From Alkalibacterium pelagium (GTDB lineage: Bacteria > Bacillota > Bacilli > Lactobacillales > Carnobacteriaceae_A), in NCBI RefSeq assembly GCF_900109325.1, contig NZ_FNZU01000001.1, positions 1 to 64,000 on the forward strand: a DNA stretch of 64,000 bases, written 5' to 3'. The translations under genes and the position numbers were made by a program. Below the pieces are notes generated by a model that was given only the letters and a program-made list of their open reading frames with translations, had not been told where the DNA came from and searched no databases. This document shows, piece after piece, positions 9,626 through 19,393 of this stretch. Every line of letters starts with the position of its first letter. The stretch's first letter is position 1.

Positions 9626-9655
9626 CGATTCGTCCGACGAATCGTTTTTTTTTTT
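9626..9655 (+). terminator. Second terminator-like hairpin, 11 T
   Basis: CGATTCGT (9626-9633), loop CCG, ACGAATCG (9637-9644), followed by eleven consecutive T. It comes only about 25 bases after the luxS terminator, with no room for a gene between, and is probably a back-up terminator. Confidence 0.8.
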
Positions 9656-9795
9656 GTAAAAGAGCGGTGTTGTGGGCAGTACTATATATGTGTAATAACG
9701 AATTTAATAAATACATAGAGAAACTTCTTCTGATTTTCAGAGTTATTTGAGCACAAGTGGGTTATAGATGTAATTCCGACTGTTTGATAAAGGAA

Positions 9796-10045
9796 AAGGT
9801 ATCGCTAGCGTGCCGGCCAGTTGCAGTTCCGGAACTTCAGCAGAGTCTAAGGTATAACTAGCAAGGTTCTAATTACAGTTCCAGGAAATTATAGTTTCCA
9901 AAGTGTCACTAATCAGCCTCTAGTTATAGTTCTGAAAAATCAATGTGTACAAAGTGTTGCTAAACGACCTCTAGCTACAGTTCCGAAAAATTGCTGTCTC
10001 TAAGGTGTCGCTATTCGCCCTATAAGTATAGTTCCGTAAACTGAG
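9796..10045. repeat. Intergenic tandem array, 51-bp period, about five degenerate units
   Basis: Units begin with AAGGTAT/AAAGTGTC/AAAGTGTT/AAGGTGTC at 9796, 9849, 9900, 9951 and 10002, a spacing of exactly 51 bases for the last three intervals and 53 for the first. Each unit carries a conserved core near its middle of the type CTCTAGTTATAGTTCTGAAA. Units differ at many positions, so the array is old or fast-evolving. It lies between luxS and the hydrolase gene, has no coding potential and is not a CRISPR because there are no unique spacers. Confidence 0.85.
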
Positions 10046-10196
10046 GGGATCTAGATAAACTATTAGGTCCTCCCAGCTTAAGGGTTTTGCATGTCATATA
10101 CTATAGTGAGTCCTTTATAAGATCCATTCCCTTGTGGTGCAAGTCCGTTAGGCATAGAGGCCATGGAATCAGGTTTCTGACCGTGAGTCGTGTGTA
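10046..10196. other. Non-coding stretch before the carbamoylase gene
   Basis: About 150 bases with no reading frame of interest. A TTGCAT...TATACTATAG segment near 10087-10110 looks somewhat promoter-like but the spacing is poor. Nothing else was recognised. Confidence 0.4.
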
Positions 10197-10228
10197 ATTG
10201 AGTTAAGTCATGCTATAATAAACTCAAT
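10197..10228 (+). promoter_or_regulatory. Extended -10 promoter inside an inverted repeat
   Basis: TGCTATAAT (10211-10219) is an extended -10 about 31 bases before the hydrolase ATG. It is flanked by a perfect inverted repeat ATTGAGTT (10197-10204) / AACTCAAT (10221-10228), which may be the operator of an unknown regulator. There is no good -35. Confidence 0.55.
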
Positions 10229-10249
10229 AATTCCGGGGGAGAGGAACAT

Positions 10250-11551
10250 ATGACTAAAAACACATTTGATTTGGAACGGCAATTACTTTCAGACTATGAC
10301 AGTAAGCTGACTGTTGAAGGAGTATCTGGGGAGAGACTCGCGTACCGTCTGGGCGTACTTTCTAAGATAGGGCTTACTGAGGATAATGGCTCACGTCGTC
10401 CGGGATTCTCAAAGGAAGAGCGGGATGCTAAAAACTGGATAATTAAATGGATGGAAGAAGCCGGAATGCAGGTGAGAGAAGATGGAGCAGGCAATATTAT
10501 AGGCAGATTGGACGGGAAACATCCTGACAAACCAGTTATTATGAGCGGATCCCATGTCGATACTGTCCCTAACGGAGGACATTTTGACGGGACAATAGGT
10601 GTGCTCTCAGCTCTAGAAGTTGCTCAGTCATGGAAAGAAACAGGGTATGCACCTGAAAAACCTTTGGAAATAGTGGCTTTTACTGATGAAGAAGGGTCGC
10701 GCTTCAACGGAGGGCTGACAGGCAGCGAAGCCATGATGGGGGATACGGATATTAAGGCTATGCAGGCTAAGGAAGATTTTGACGGCCGCTCCTTTGAAGA
10801 GGTCATTAAGGATGTGGGATTAAGTGTTGAAGGATTCAAATCGGCCGAACGTCCGCACAGTGATATCGAGTCCTATGTCGAAGTGCATATCGAACAGGGC
10901 AAGCGGCTTGAAAAAGAGCAGCTGCCGTGTGGAATTGTAACTGGAATTGCCGGCCCCTACTGGTTGAGACTGACATTTAAAGGACAGGCTGGTCATGCCG
11001 GAAACACGCCTATGACTGATCGACAGGACGCGTTGGTTGCGGCTGGACATTTTATCCACTATATCAGTCATCTTCCTCAAAAAATAAACGACTCTGCAGT
11101 AGCGACAGTTGGGAATATTGAGGTCAAGCCGAATGGAACGAATGTGATTCCTGGGGAAGTCATAGTTTACGTGGATATCAGGGATATTTTTGAGAATACA
11201 CGTCAGCAGCTGATTGACGCTATTATACAAACGGCAGAGGATATCAGTGAATCCTGGGCAATCACTTTGACTTGCGAAACGGTACATAATGTGCCGCCAG
11301 TCCCTATAAAAAAGGACCTTCAGGACAAACTGAAAACAGCGATGCAGGAGAAAGGAATCAGACCCTTTTATCTTCCTAGTGGAGCAGGTCACGATGCCAT
11401 GATCGTCGGTCAGCATGTTCCATCCGCTATGATTTTCGTTCGTAGTAAAAATGGGATAAGTCACAATCCTGCAGAATGGTCTGATTTGAACGATTGCGTT
11501 CAGGCAGTGCATATACTTAAAGACTATATCGAAAGCTGCCAGTCCCTATAG
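10250..11551 (+). CDS. M20 family amidohydrolase (N-carbamoyl-L-amino acid hydrolase / allantoate amidohydrolase type)
   Basis: Zinc-dependent amidohydrolase of 433 residues, normal for the hydantoinase/carbamoylase family. Metal-ligand motifs are present in order: SGSHVDTVPNGGHFDG, TDEEGSRF, the EVHIEQG block and the late PSGAGHDA. This family removes carbamoyl or ureido groups from N-carbamoyl amino acids, ureidoglycolate or allantoate; the exact substrate cannot be read from sequence. A GGGGAGAGGA site precedes the ATG. It is followed 36 bases later by a sugar-isomerase-like gene, probably co-transcribed. Confidence 0.8.
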   Translation: MTKNTFDLERQLLSDYDSKLTVEGVSGERLAYRLGVLSKIGLTEDNGSRRPGFSKEERDAKNWIIKWMEEAGMQVREDGAGNIIGRLDGKHPDKPVIMSGSHVDTVPNGGHFDGTIGVLSALEVAQSWKETGYAPEKPLEIVAFTDEEGSRFNGGLTGSEAMMGDTDIKAMQAKEDFDGRSFEEVIKDVGLSVEGFKSAERPHSDIESYVEVHIEQGKRLEKEQLPCGIVTGIAGPYWLRLTFKGQAGHAGNTPMTDRQDALVAAGHFIHYISHLPQKINDSAVATVGNIEVKPNGTNVIPGEVIVYVDIRDIFENTRQQLIDAIIQTAEDISESWAITLTCETVHNVPPVPIKKDLQDKLKTAMQEKGIRPFYLPSGAGHDAMIVGQHVPSAMIFVRSKNGISHNPAEWSDLNDCVQAVHILKDYIESCQSL

Positions 11552-11587
11552 AAGATTCACAAGAAATGGAAAAAGGAGGACGACCTT

Positions 11588-12385
11588 ATGCCGATAATTT
11601 CTTATTCGACACTGCCCCTTCTGGAATCTCAGCCTATGGAGGCCGTAAACTCATGTATTGAACTAGGTGCAGATAAAGTAGAGCTGTTCATGGATGGTAC
11701 TCACTGGTCTCACATTACAGACAATCACAAAGAGGGACTTATTCAACAATTGAGAAGAGCAGGCGCTCAATATAGTGTCCATGCCCCTCACTATGATTTG
11801 AATATGGCTAGTGAGTGGGGACCAGTCAGGATTGCAGCATTGGAACAGTACAAAAAAACCATCCGTTTTGCCGGACGGATCCAGGCATCTCATGTGGTCA
11901 TCAGTCCAGGTGTCATTCATCCGACGACATTTGACAAGGAAAAAAGCCGACACTATGCTCTTAAAGGAATAAGGACTCTGATTCCTACTGCTAAACAGTG
12001 CAAGGTCAGACTGGCTATAGAAAATGGTGGCGATCGGCAGAGAGAATTGTTTGATCACGACGCTTTTATTTCTTTTATTCACTCGTTCAAAGAAGATGTG
12101 GTGGGTGCAGTCCTCGACGTCGGCCATGCTCAGATTACCAGGTGGCCCATTGCAACTGTCATGAAAGAACTGAACAGCAAGCTTCTGGCCCTTCATATTA
12201 ATGATACGAGGGGAAATGTGGACAATCACCTGCCTATAGGGCAAGGAGCGATTGACTGGGAGAGTGTCTTCCAGACACTAAAAGAACTGGATGCTGAGCC
12301 TGACCTTGTTTTGGAATACAATATGAGGACCCCTGTTGAAGAATTGTCCAGAAGTAAAGAGACCATTCATCAGCTGCTTAAATAA
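11588..12385 (+). CDS. TIM-barrel sugar phosphate isomerase/epimerase family protein
   Basis: The protein has 265 residues of the xylose isomerase-like / AP endonuclease 2 fold. Conserved features are the early SVHAPHYDLN strand end, the AIENGGD metal-ligand segment, VLDVGHAQI and the terminal LEYN strand, all positions of metal-binding Glu/Asp/His in this family. Substrate unknown; members act on keto-sugars or hydroxypyruvate. The strong AAAGGAGGA site lies ten bases before the ATG. Its place behind the carbamoylase suggests a shared catabolic task, but none is proven. Confidence 0.7.
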   Translation: MPIISYSTLPLLESQPMEAVNSCIELGADKVELFMDGTHWSHITDNHKEGLIQQLRRAGAQYSVHAPHYDLNMASEWGPVRIAALEQYKKTIRFAGRIQASHVVISPGVIHPTTFDKEKSRHYALKGIRTLIPTAKQCKVRLAIENGGDRQRELFDHDAFISFIHSFKEDVVGAVLDVGHAQITRWPIATVMKELNSKLLALHINDTRGNVDNHLPIGQGAIDWESVFQTLKELDAEPDLVLEYNMRTPVEELSRSKETIHQLLK

Positions 12386-12609
12386 ATAATCGTCAAAAGA
12401 GGTTGGATATGGATCGAATAGAAAAGTTATACACTTGCTATAAGAAGAACTGAACTTGAATTAAGATGTCCTCTTATCAGATTTCCCCGCAAAGACTGAA
12501 ATTAAAAGTAATACGAAATTTCTTTAGAACGCATCTCGATTCACAAGGAAATCAGCTGTAGAATTCTTTCCGTTGTTGATACAGTATGCATCAATTAAAT
12601 AATAATAAA

Positions 12610-12652
12610 ACAGCCTCATCGTTAACCTTTAACAAGGTGACGATGAGGCTGT
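12610..12652. terminator. Bidirectional terminator between convergent genes
   Basis: CAGCCTCATCGT pairs with ACGATGAGGCTG, with a further ACCTT/AAGGT pairing inside. A T/A-rich flank is present on both sides. It serves the Zn-peptidase gene on the minus strand and possibly the isomerase gene. Confidence 0.8.
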
Positions 12653-12667
12653 CTGTTTCAGTTCGAG

Positions 12668-13375
12668 TTATCTGCGACGTCTGCCGCCTCCACCAAAAAT
12701 CAGGAAGAGTCTCAAGACGCTAAGGAATGAAGCAATTGCTGCGGCAATATAAGTCAATGCTGCGGCGTTCAGGACTTTCTTGGCTTGAGGCAGTTCTTCA
12801 GTTGTAAGAAGGCCTTGCTCTTCAAGGATGCGAATGGCACGTTTAGACGCATCGAATTCTACCGGTAAAGTGACCAGCTGAAACAGCAGGGTCAGTGAGA
12901 AAAGGAGAATTCCAATATTGATCAGTGTCTGCTGATACCCCATGAAAAATCCAAGAAACAGGATAGGGAAAGCAGCTGTCTGTCCGAAGTTCGTCACGGG
13001 TACAAGTGCTGCACGTAGACGAAGCGGACCGTAGTTGTCGCGATCCTGCATGGCGTGTCCAGCCTCGTGGGCTGCTACACCGATAGCGGCTACTGATGTT
13101 GAATTCCTAGTGGTATCGGATAATCTGAGGACATTGTCCTGTGCATTATAGTGGTCTGTCAGGTTACCCCTGATCCCTTCAAGTCGGACATTTTTCAGCT
13201 GAGCAGCGTTCAAAATCTCACGGCAGACATCGGATGCGGTATACCCTCGTTTACTCTTCACGTTGCTGTATTTACTGTAAGTGGACTGCACGTACATACT
13301 TGCAAATCCGGAAATAATCATACCTATGATAATCAGGATCATTGTGGGATCCCAATAAAATGGAAAGAATGGCAT
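12668..13375 (-). CDS. Membrane zinc metallopeptidase, YugP family
   Basis: The protein has 235 residues with an N-terminal membrane segment, the zinc motif HEAGHAMQD (H-E-x-x-H) around residue 105, and two or three further membrane helices. This matches the neutral zinc metallopeptidase family of Bacillus YugP, whose substrate is unknown. AGGAGGGA precedes the ATG. It ends with an R-R-R-R tail. It is monocistronic, on the strand opposite to its neighbours. Confidence 0.88.
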   Translation of the reverse strand: MPFFPFYWDPTMILIIIGMIISGFASMYVQSTYSKYSNVKSKRGYTASDVCREILNAAQLKNVRLEGIRGNLTDHYNAQDNVLRLSDTTRNSTSVAAIGVAAHEAGHAMQDRDNYGPLRLRAALVPVTNFGQTAAFPILFLGFFMGYQQTLINIGILLFSLTLLFQLVTLPVEFDASKRAIRILEEQGLLTTEELPQAKKVLNAAALTYIAAAIASFLSVLRLFLIFGGGGRRRR

Positions 13376-13603
13376 GTAAGTCCCTCCTATGCATTATAAA
13401 TTGTATTAATATTGGACCTGTTCATATTATACCATATCGAACTGCAACATTTTAGAAAACCGGACTAATGTTATGTGAGTTCTTAGTGAATAATGAATGG
13501 TCTGTCACATTTTGATGCTAGCTTTCATCTTATTACTAATATTTTACATTACTGACTAAGGTTTTACTATCCATCCAGAGACTGATTTATTATGCACAAA
13601 CAA

Positions 13604-13647
13604 GTTTAGTAAATTTACTTGTATAGTTTTACTAAAAGGGTTACAAT
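13604..13647 (+). promoter_or_regulatory. gal operon promoter with overlapping operators
   Basis: The -35 TTGTAT (13619-13624) and -10 TACAAT (13642-13647) have a 17-base spacer. The palindrome AGTAAATTTACT (13608-13619) touches the -35, and TTTTACTAAAA (13627-13637) fills the spacer. GTTTTACTA also occurs at 13561-13569. These are plausible binding sites for the LacI-type regulator encoded at the end of the cluster, giving repression without galactose. Confidence 0.65.
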
Positions 13648-13680
13648 GTTAATGACTACAAGTAGAGGAGCGTATATACT

Positions 13681-14856
13681 ATGAAGAAGAATGAACTGAT
13701 GGAGGGATTTAAAGAAGCTTTTGGATATGAAGGGAAGCGTGTTTTCTTTTCTCCTGGGCGAATCAATCTGATAGGCGAGCACACTGACTATAATGGCGGA
13801 AAAGTGTTTCCATGCGCAATTACTATGGGAACATATGGAGTTGTTAAGAAGAGGGAAGATCAGATGATTCAGGCGTATTCCGGAAACTTTCCGGAAGTGG
13901 GCATTCTGACAGCTGGTCTTGAGGATTTATCCTATAAAAAAGAAGACAACTGGCTGAATTATGTCAAGGGGATGGTGACTTATATTCAGGAAAAAACTGG
14001 AAGACTATCCCATGGATTCGATCTTTATATTTATGGGACAATCCCTAACGGGGCGTCTCTATCATCCTCAGCTTCTCTTGAACTGCTGACAGGAGTAATC
14101 GTCAGAGACCTGTTCTCGCTGGACATCGATCAGCTGGATCTAGTCAAACTGGGGATGAGGACTGAAAATGAATTTTTAGGCCTTAACTCAGGTATTCTGG
14201 ATCAGTTTGCTATCGGCATGTCCAAAGCAGGCAGTGCACTGCTTCTTGATACAAACACACTGGAATTCGAAGAGATTCCAGTCGATCTGCCCGATCATAA
14301 AATAGTCATCATGAATTCAATGACCAGAAGAGAGCTGGTCGATTCTGAATACAATACCCGTCGTGAGCAGTGTGAGACGGCGTTAGAGCAGCTTCAGACA
14401 GCAGTGAATGTCAGGAGTTTAGGTGAACTGACAGAAGAGGCCTTTGAGGCGCATAAACGTGTCATATCAGATGAGATTCTGATCAGACGGGCAAGACATG
14501 CTGTCTATGAAAGTGCAAGGACTGAACGGGCTGCAGAAGCTCTGAAGAATAATGACCTGAAGGCGTTCGGTCAGTATATGAATGAATCTCACGAGTCCCT
14601 TCATCAAGATTATGAGGTGACTGTCAGAGAAACGGATCTTCTGGTGAGGCTGGCCTGGCAGCAGAAAGGCACAGTTGGTGCTCGTATGACAGGCGGAGGC
14701 TTTGGAGGCTGCTGTATTGCCATCGTCGAGGATAATCACGTCGATGAGTTTATCGCTCAGGTGGGTCAGGGATTCAAGGAAGAAATTGGATATGAAGCAG
14801 AGTTTTATATTGCAGAAACGGAAGATGGCACAAAGGAATGGGTGAATAATGACTAA
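13681..14856 (+). CDS. galK: Galactokinase
   Basis: GalK phosphorylates alpha-galactose at C1, the first committed step of the Leloir pathway. The 391 residues show the galactokinase signature GRINLIGEHTDYNGG near the N-terminus, the GHMP ATP loop NGASLSSSASLE and the C-terminal MTGGGFGGC. AGAGGAG precedes the ATG. It overlaps galT by eight bases. The operon is galK-galT-galM-regulator and lacks galE. Confidence 0.98.
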   Translation: MKKNELMEGFKEAFGYEGKRVFFSPGRINLIGEHTDYNGGKVFPCAITMGTYGVVKKREDQMIQAYSGNFPEVGILTAGLEDLSYKKEDNWLNYVKGMVTYIQEKTGRLSHGFDLYIYGTIPNGASLSSSASLELLTGVIVRDLFSLDIDQLDLVKLGMRTENEFLGLNSGILDQFAIGMSKAGSALLLDTNTLEFEEIPVDLPDHKIVIMNSMTRRELVDSEYNTRREQCETALEQLQTAVNVRSLGELTEEAFEAHKRVISDEILIRRARHAVYESARTERAAEALKNNDLKAFGQYMNESHESLHQDYEVTVRETDLLVRLAWQQKGTVGARMTGGGFGGCCIAIVEDNHVDEFIAQVGQGFKEEIGYEAEFYIAETEDGTKEWVNND

Positions 14857-16354
14857 GATATACACTACACATGGGATTAATCAGACTATTGCTGACTTTA
14901 TAGAGTCCCAGGTAAAGTCGGGCCTCGTTCATCAGACAGACAGAATTTATCTAGCCAACAGACTGGCTGCGTTGCTGAAAGTGGATGCATTGGAAAATCT
15001 TTCTCCTTCAGATAGGAAAAATACCGCGTTGGAGCTATTGGACGAACTGATAAATTACGCTGTTTCAACCGATCAGATCGAAGACTTGCCATCCTCTAAA
15101 GATGTATTTAGTGCAAAATTGATGGATCTGTTTACTCCTGCCCCGTCCCACGTCAATCATCAGTTCTGGAAAGATTACAATCAGAGTCCCCAAAAAGCTA
15201 CTGATCAATTTTTTGGGCTGAGCCGCCAGACCAATTACATCAAGACAAGAGAAATAGCTAAAAATATAGAGTATAAACATGAAACAGAATATGGTGAGCT
15301 GGAGATTACAATCAATCTGTCCAAACCCGAAAAAGATCCAAAAGAAATTGCTCGAGCCGGAAAGAACAAGCCGAATTATCCAAAGTGCATGCTTTGTATG
15401 GAAAACGAAGGATATGAAGGGCATTTGTCTCACCCAGGTCGGGCTAACCACCGAATCATTCGCATGACCGTCGGCGAGGAAGACTGGGGATTCCAGTACT
15501 CTCCTTACGCGTATTACAATGAGCACTGCATCTTTTTATCCCATGTTCATCGAGAAATGAATGTCGGGATTCAAGCAATCAGAAACCTGACGGATATTTT
15601 GACCGTCCTGCCGCATTATTTTGTTGGATCCAATGCTGGTCTGCCAATCGTAGGCGGCTCAATTTTATCTCATGACCACTATCAGGGTGGGCGCCATACG
15701 TTCCCGCTTGAGCGAGCTGAAGAAGTGTTTGCTTTTGAACTCGAAGGAATGACGGATGTCAAGGCGGCTGTCATCAAGTGGCCAATGTCAGTGATCCGTT
15801 TAACAAGTAATTCGAAGGATAGTCTGATAGACGCCGCAGAAAAAGTAATGATGGTCTGGGAAGGCTACTCGGATAAATCCGTAGAAATATTATCCGAAAC
15901 AGGTGGTGTACCACATAATGCTGTGACACCGATTGCCCGTAGAAAAGGGAAGGCATTCGAACTGGATCTAGTTTTACGGAATAATCGGACATCTGAAGCC
16001 TATCCTGATGGAATCTTTCATCCTCATCCACCTGTTCAGCACATCAAAAAGGAAAATATCGGCTTAATTGAGGTAATGGGTCTGGCAATCCTGCCCCCTA
16101 GATTAAAAGACGAGCTGAATCAGGTCCGTGACTACCTTCTTGGACGAATCGAAGCAGTCGATCCTATCCATCAGTCATGGGCTGACGAGCTGAAAAGTGA
16201 GCATGAAATAACCGAAGAAACTGTTGGATCGATTGTTGATAAAGCTGTTGGAGAAGTGTTTCTGCAGGTACTTAAAGATGCAGGAGTATTCAAGACGGAT
16301 TATAATGGAAAAGAAGCCTTTAAACGGTTTATCACTCACTTAAAAAAGGTATAA
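14849..16354 (+). CDS. galT: UDP-glucose--hexose-1-phosphate uridylyltransferase, class II
   Basis: GalT exchanges UMP between UDP-glucose and galactose-1-phosphate. With 501 residues it is the long Firmicutes class II form and not the 350-residue class I enzyme. The central part holds NAGLPIVGGSILSHDHYQGG with the histidines expected of this family. Its ATG lies within the end of galK, indicating translational coupling. A 45-base gap separates it from galM. Confidence 0.97.
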   Translation: MTKIYTTHGINQTIADFIESQVKSGLVHQTDRIYLANRLAALLKVDALENLSPSDRKNTALELLDELINYAVSTDQIEDLPSSKDVFSAKLMDLFTPAPSHVNHQFWKDYNQSPQKATDQFFGLSRQTNYIKTREIAKNIEYKHETEYGELEITINLSKPEKDPKEIARAGKNKPNYPKCMLCMENEGYEGHLSHPGRANHRIIRMTVGEEDWGFQYSPYAYYNEHCIFLSHVHREMNVGIQAIRNLTDILTVLPHYFVGSNAGLPIVGGSILSHDHYQGGRHTFPLERAEEVFAFELEGMTDVKAAVIKWPMSVIRLTSNSKDSLIDAAEKVMMVWEGYSDKSVEILSETGGVPHNAVTPIARRKGKAFELDLVLRNNRTSEAYPDGIFHPHPPVQHIKKENIGLIEVMGLAILPPRLKDELNQVRDYLLGRIEAVDPIHQSWADELKSEHEITEETVGSIVDKAVGEVFLQVLKDAGVFKTDYNGKEAFKRFITHLKKV

Positions 16355-16399
16355 TGGAAACGTATTAATTTAATCGGTAAACAAACGGGAGGAAAGAAT

Positions 16400-17452
16400 A
16401 TGGAGATTACTAGTAAAAGTTTTGGAAAAGTTGATGGAGTTGACGTACCTGAGTATACACTGACTAACAGTAATGGGGTAGCGATCAGTGCCATGCCGTT
16501 CGGAGCCACTCTGACTAAAATAGTCACGCCAGACAAAAATGGTAAAAGAGAGAATATTACGTTAAATGTAGAAAATCTCGAAGATTTTATTGCCCACCGT
16601 CCATTTTACGGTGCAACAATTGGAAGAGTTGCCGGTCGGATCACTAGAGGTCAGTTTACACTAAGCGGGATCGATTATCAGCTGGATGTCAACGAGGGAG
16701 AAAATCTGCTTCACGGTGGACCAGAAGGCTTCGATACGAAGTTATGGGAAGTCAGAACTGAAGAAAGTGACTCGCGTGCAAGTCTGATTTTTACTTTTAA
16801 CAGCCCTGCAGGGGAAAACAGATTCCCTGGAAATCTATCAGTAACTGTCACGTATACATTGACAGAAGAAGATGAATGGATAATTGATTATCAGGCAGAA
16901 ACAGATGCTCCAACATTGTTCAATCCGACAAATCACGTCTACTTTAACCTGACTGGTGACATCAAAAAAACGATTCTGGATCATCAGCTGATGCTGAACA
17001 GTGACTTCTATGCACCACTGGGAGGAGAAAACCTGCCAAAAGGAGAGCTGGATAAGGTAGAAGGGACACCTTTTGACTTTACATCCTTCAAAGCGGTTAA
17101 AGAGGCCGTACTGGCTGATCATCCGCAAATCTCACCTTTATCCGGGTTAGATCATCCATTTGTCTTAAGCCTAAAAAATGACGGACCGGAAGGGATTCTG
17201 TTCGATCCTGAATCAGGTAGAGAAGTGAAATTCTTTACAGACTGCAACAGTGTCGTTATCTTTACACATAATGCGGAAGTGGACGACTTTGAGATTCAAG
17301 GTGAACCGGCTGGTCAATATGCTGGAATCACTCTGGAGACTCAAACCCTTCCGGATGCGGTCAATCAACCTGGATTCGGAAACATCATTCTAAGACCTGG
17401 TGAAACATTTACGTCGCAGACGACTTACCAGTTCGGTGTAAGAGCAGACTGA
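16400..17452 (+). CDS. galM: Aldose 1-epimerase (galactose mutarotase)
   Basis: GalM interconverts alpha and beta galactose, feeding GalK. The 350-residue protein has the mutarotase features GRVAGRI, NLLHGGPEGFD (catalytic His region), NPTNHVYFNL and a late GITLETQ motif with the conserved Glu. GGGAGGAAAG lies before the ATG. Third gene of the gal operon, 40 bases before the regulator gene. Confidence 0.95.
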   Translation: MEITSKSFGKVDGVDVPEYTLTNSNGVAISAMPFGATLTKIVTPDKNGKRENITLNVENLEDFIAHRPFYGATIGRVAGRITRGQFTLSGIDYQLDVNEGENLLHGGPEGFDTKLWEVRTEESDSRASLIFTFNSPAGENRFPGNLSVTVTYTLTEEDEWIIDYQAETDAPTLFNPTNHVYFNLTGDIKKTILDHQLMLNSDFYAPLGGENLPKGELDKVEGTPFDFTSFKAVKEAVLADHPQISPLSGLDHPFVLSLKNDGPEGILFDPESGREVKFFTDCNSVVIFTHNAEVDDFEIQGEPAGQYAGITLETQTLPDAVNQPGFGNIILRPGETFTSQTTYQFGVRAD

Positions 17453-17467
17453 ACCATTTGATCATAA

Positions 17468-18481
<1,014 letters not shown>

Positions 18482-18500
18482 CGAGCATTGAAAAAGTGAA

Positions 18501-18540
18501 TTAGAAAAGACCTGCTACTCTTTAAGCAGGTCTTTTCTAA
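18501..18540. terminator. Bidirectional terminator after galR
   Basis: A 16-bp perfect stem, TTAGAAAAGACCTGCT (18501-18516) and its complement (18525-18540), with an eight-base loop and T/A runs in both arms. It separates the gal operon from the convergent epimerase gene. Confidence 0.92.
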
Positions 18541-18554
18541 TAGATTTCGAAGAT

Positions 18555-19301
18555 TTATCCTTTATTCAAAATAGCAAAAGCATCATCTTGTGGAGTATAG
18601 CCCAATTTTACTCGTGCAGAATCGATATCCAGTCTCGGGAAGGCATTGTTGGATACCCCGTTGACCAGCAGATAGGGTTCCTCCAGTTCAGCTTTCAGAC
18701 AGCAGTCGATCAGATGATTCATGTCACGAGCTGAAAAGTACATGCCCATTGAATGAAAGTCTGCTTCAGGATCCAGCTCACTTTCATCATCTTTGTAATC
18801 CCCAATTCGAATCCCAACCGACTCGATCCCTTTTTTATAGGCATAATAACTGGCCAGTGCTTCGAGATAGGCTTTGGATACGCCATACAAGTCATCGGGC
18901 CTGACCTGGTCCGTTGTTTTTACCTGAACGTTGTGCGGATAGGCATCGCTTGCATGAATCGAACTTGCAAAAATGATCCGTTTTAATGAGGGGGACTTCT
19001 CGGCCTGTTTATATAGATTCTGAGGCAGCACATAGTTCAGATCCACTAGTTCATCATAAAAATCTGCGTCCGGATCAGGATTTCCTGCCAGTTGAATGAC
19101 ATACTCGACACCGTCCAGAGCATCCTTCCACTTGTCGAGCTTAGACAAATCGGCTTCTACGAGTTTAGCCCCGTCCTTCAGTTCTTCAGGGAAATCAGAA
19201 AAATCGATATCAGCCAGTACTAGATCATGTTTTCCTTTTAAGTGTTTTGTCAGGTTCGCTCCAATCAGCCCTGTGGCACCTGTAATCAGTATTTTGCTCA
19301 T
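18555..19301 (-). CDS. NAD-dependent epimerase/dehydratase (short-chain, extended-type) protein
   Basis: The protein has 248 residues. The N-terminal Rossmann loop GATGLIGANL, the IQLAGNPDPD segment and the catalytic Y-x-x-x-K (YGVSKAYLEA) are clear. Length and the NPDPDA segment resemble uronate dehydrogenase-like members of the family; it is too short to be a typical GalE. Substrate unknown. GAAAGGAG precedes the ATG. It sits next to the gal cluster but on the opposite strand, so a role in galactose use is not implied. Confidence 0.72.
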   Translation of the reverse strand: MSKILITGATGLIGANLTKHLKGKHDLVLADIDFSDFPEELKDGAKLVEADLSKLDKWKDALDGVEYVIQLAGNPDPDADFYDELVDLNYVLPQNLYKQAEKSPSLKRIIFASSIHASDAYPHNVQVKTTDQVRPDDLYGVSKAYLEALASYYAYKKGIESVGIRIGDYKDDESELDPEADFHSMGMYFSARDMNHLIDCCLKAELEEPYLLVNGVSNNAFPRLDIDSARVKLGYTPQDDAFAILNKG

Positions 19302-19393
19302 TTATAATCTCCTTTCAACTTATGCAGGGTATAAATAAATCCAGCCTCAGTCACTGAAAACCGAAGCTGGACAAGATGTGTAACCGGTAATCC

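Noticed and set aside
9603..9655. Small RNA between the two luxS terminators
   Set aside because: Only about 50 bases, with no promoter seen. A back-up terminator is the simpler reading.
9796..10045. CRISPR array
   Set aside because: Units are contiguous and degenerate, without constant repeats separated by unique spacers, and no cas genes are present. The same holds for the arrays at 22.8 and 32.1 kb.
15065..15526. Long minus-strand frame inside galT
   Set aside because: It is a shadow of the conserved galT coding sequence. Similar antisense frames in groEL, the hydrolase and glmM were dropped for the same reason.
18555..19301. galE for the gal operon
   Set aside because: At 248 residues it is too short for UDP-galactose 4-epimerase and its motifs fit another branch of the superfamily.
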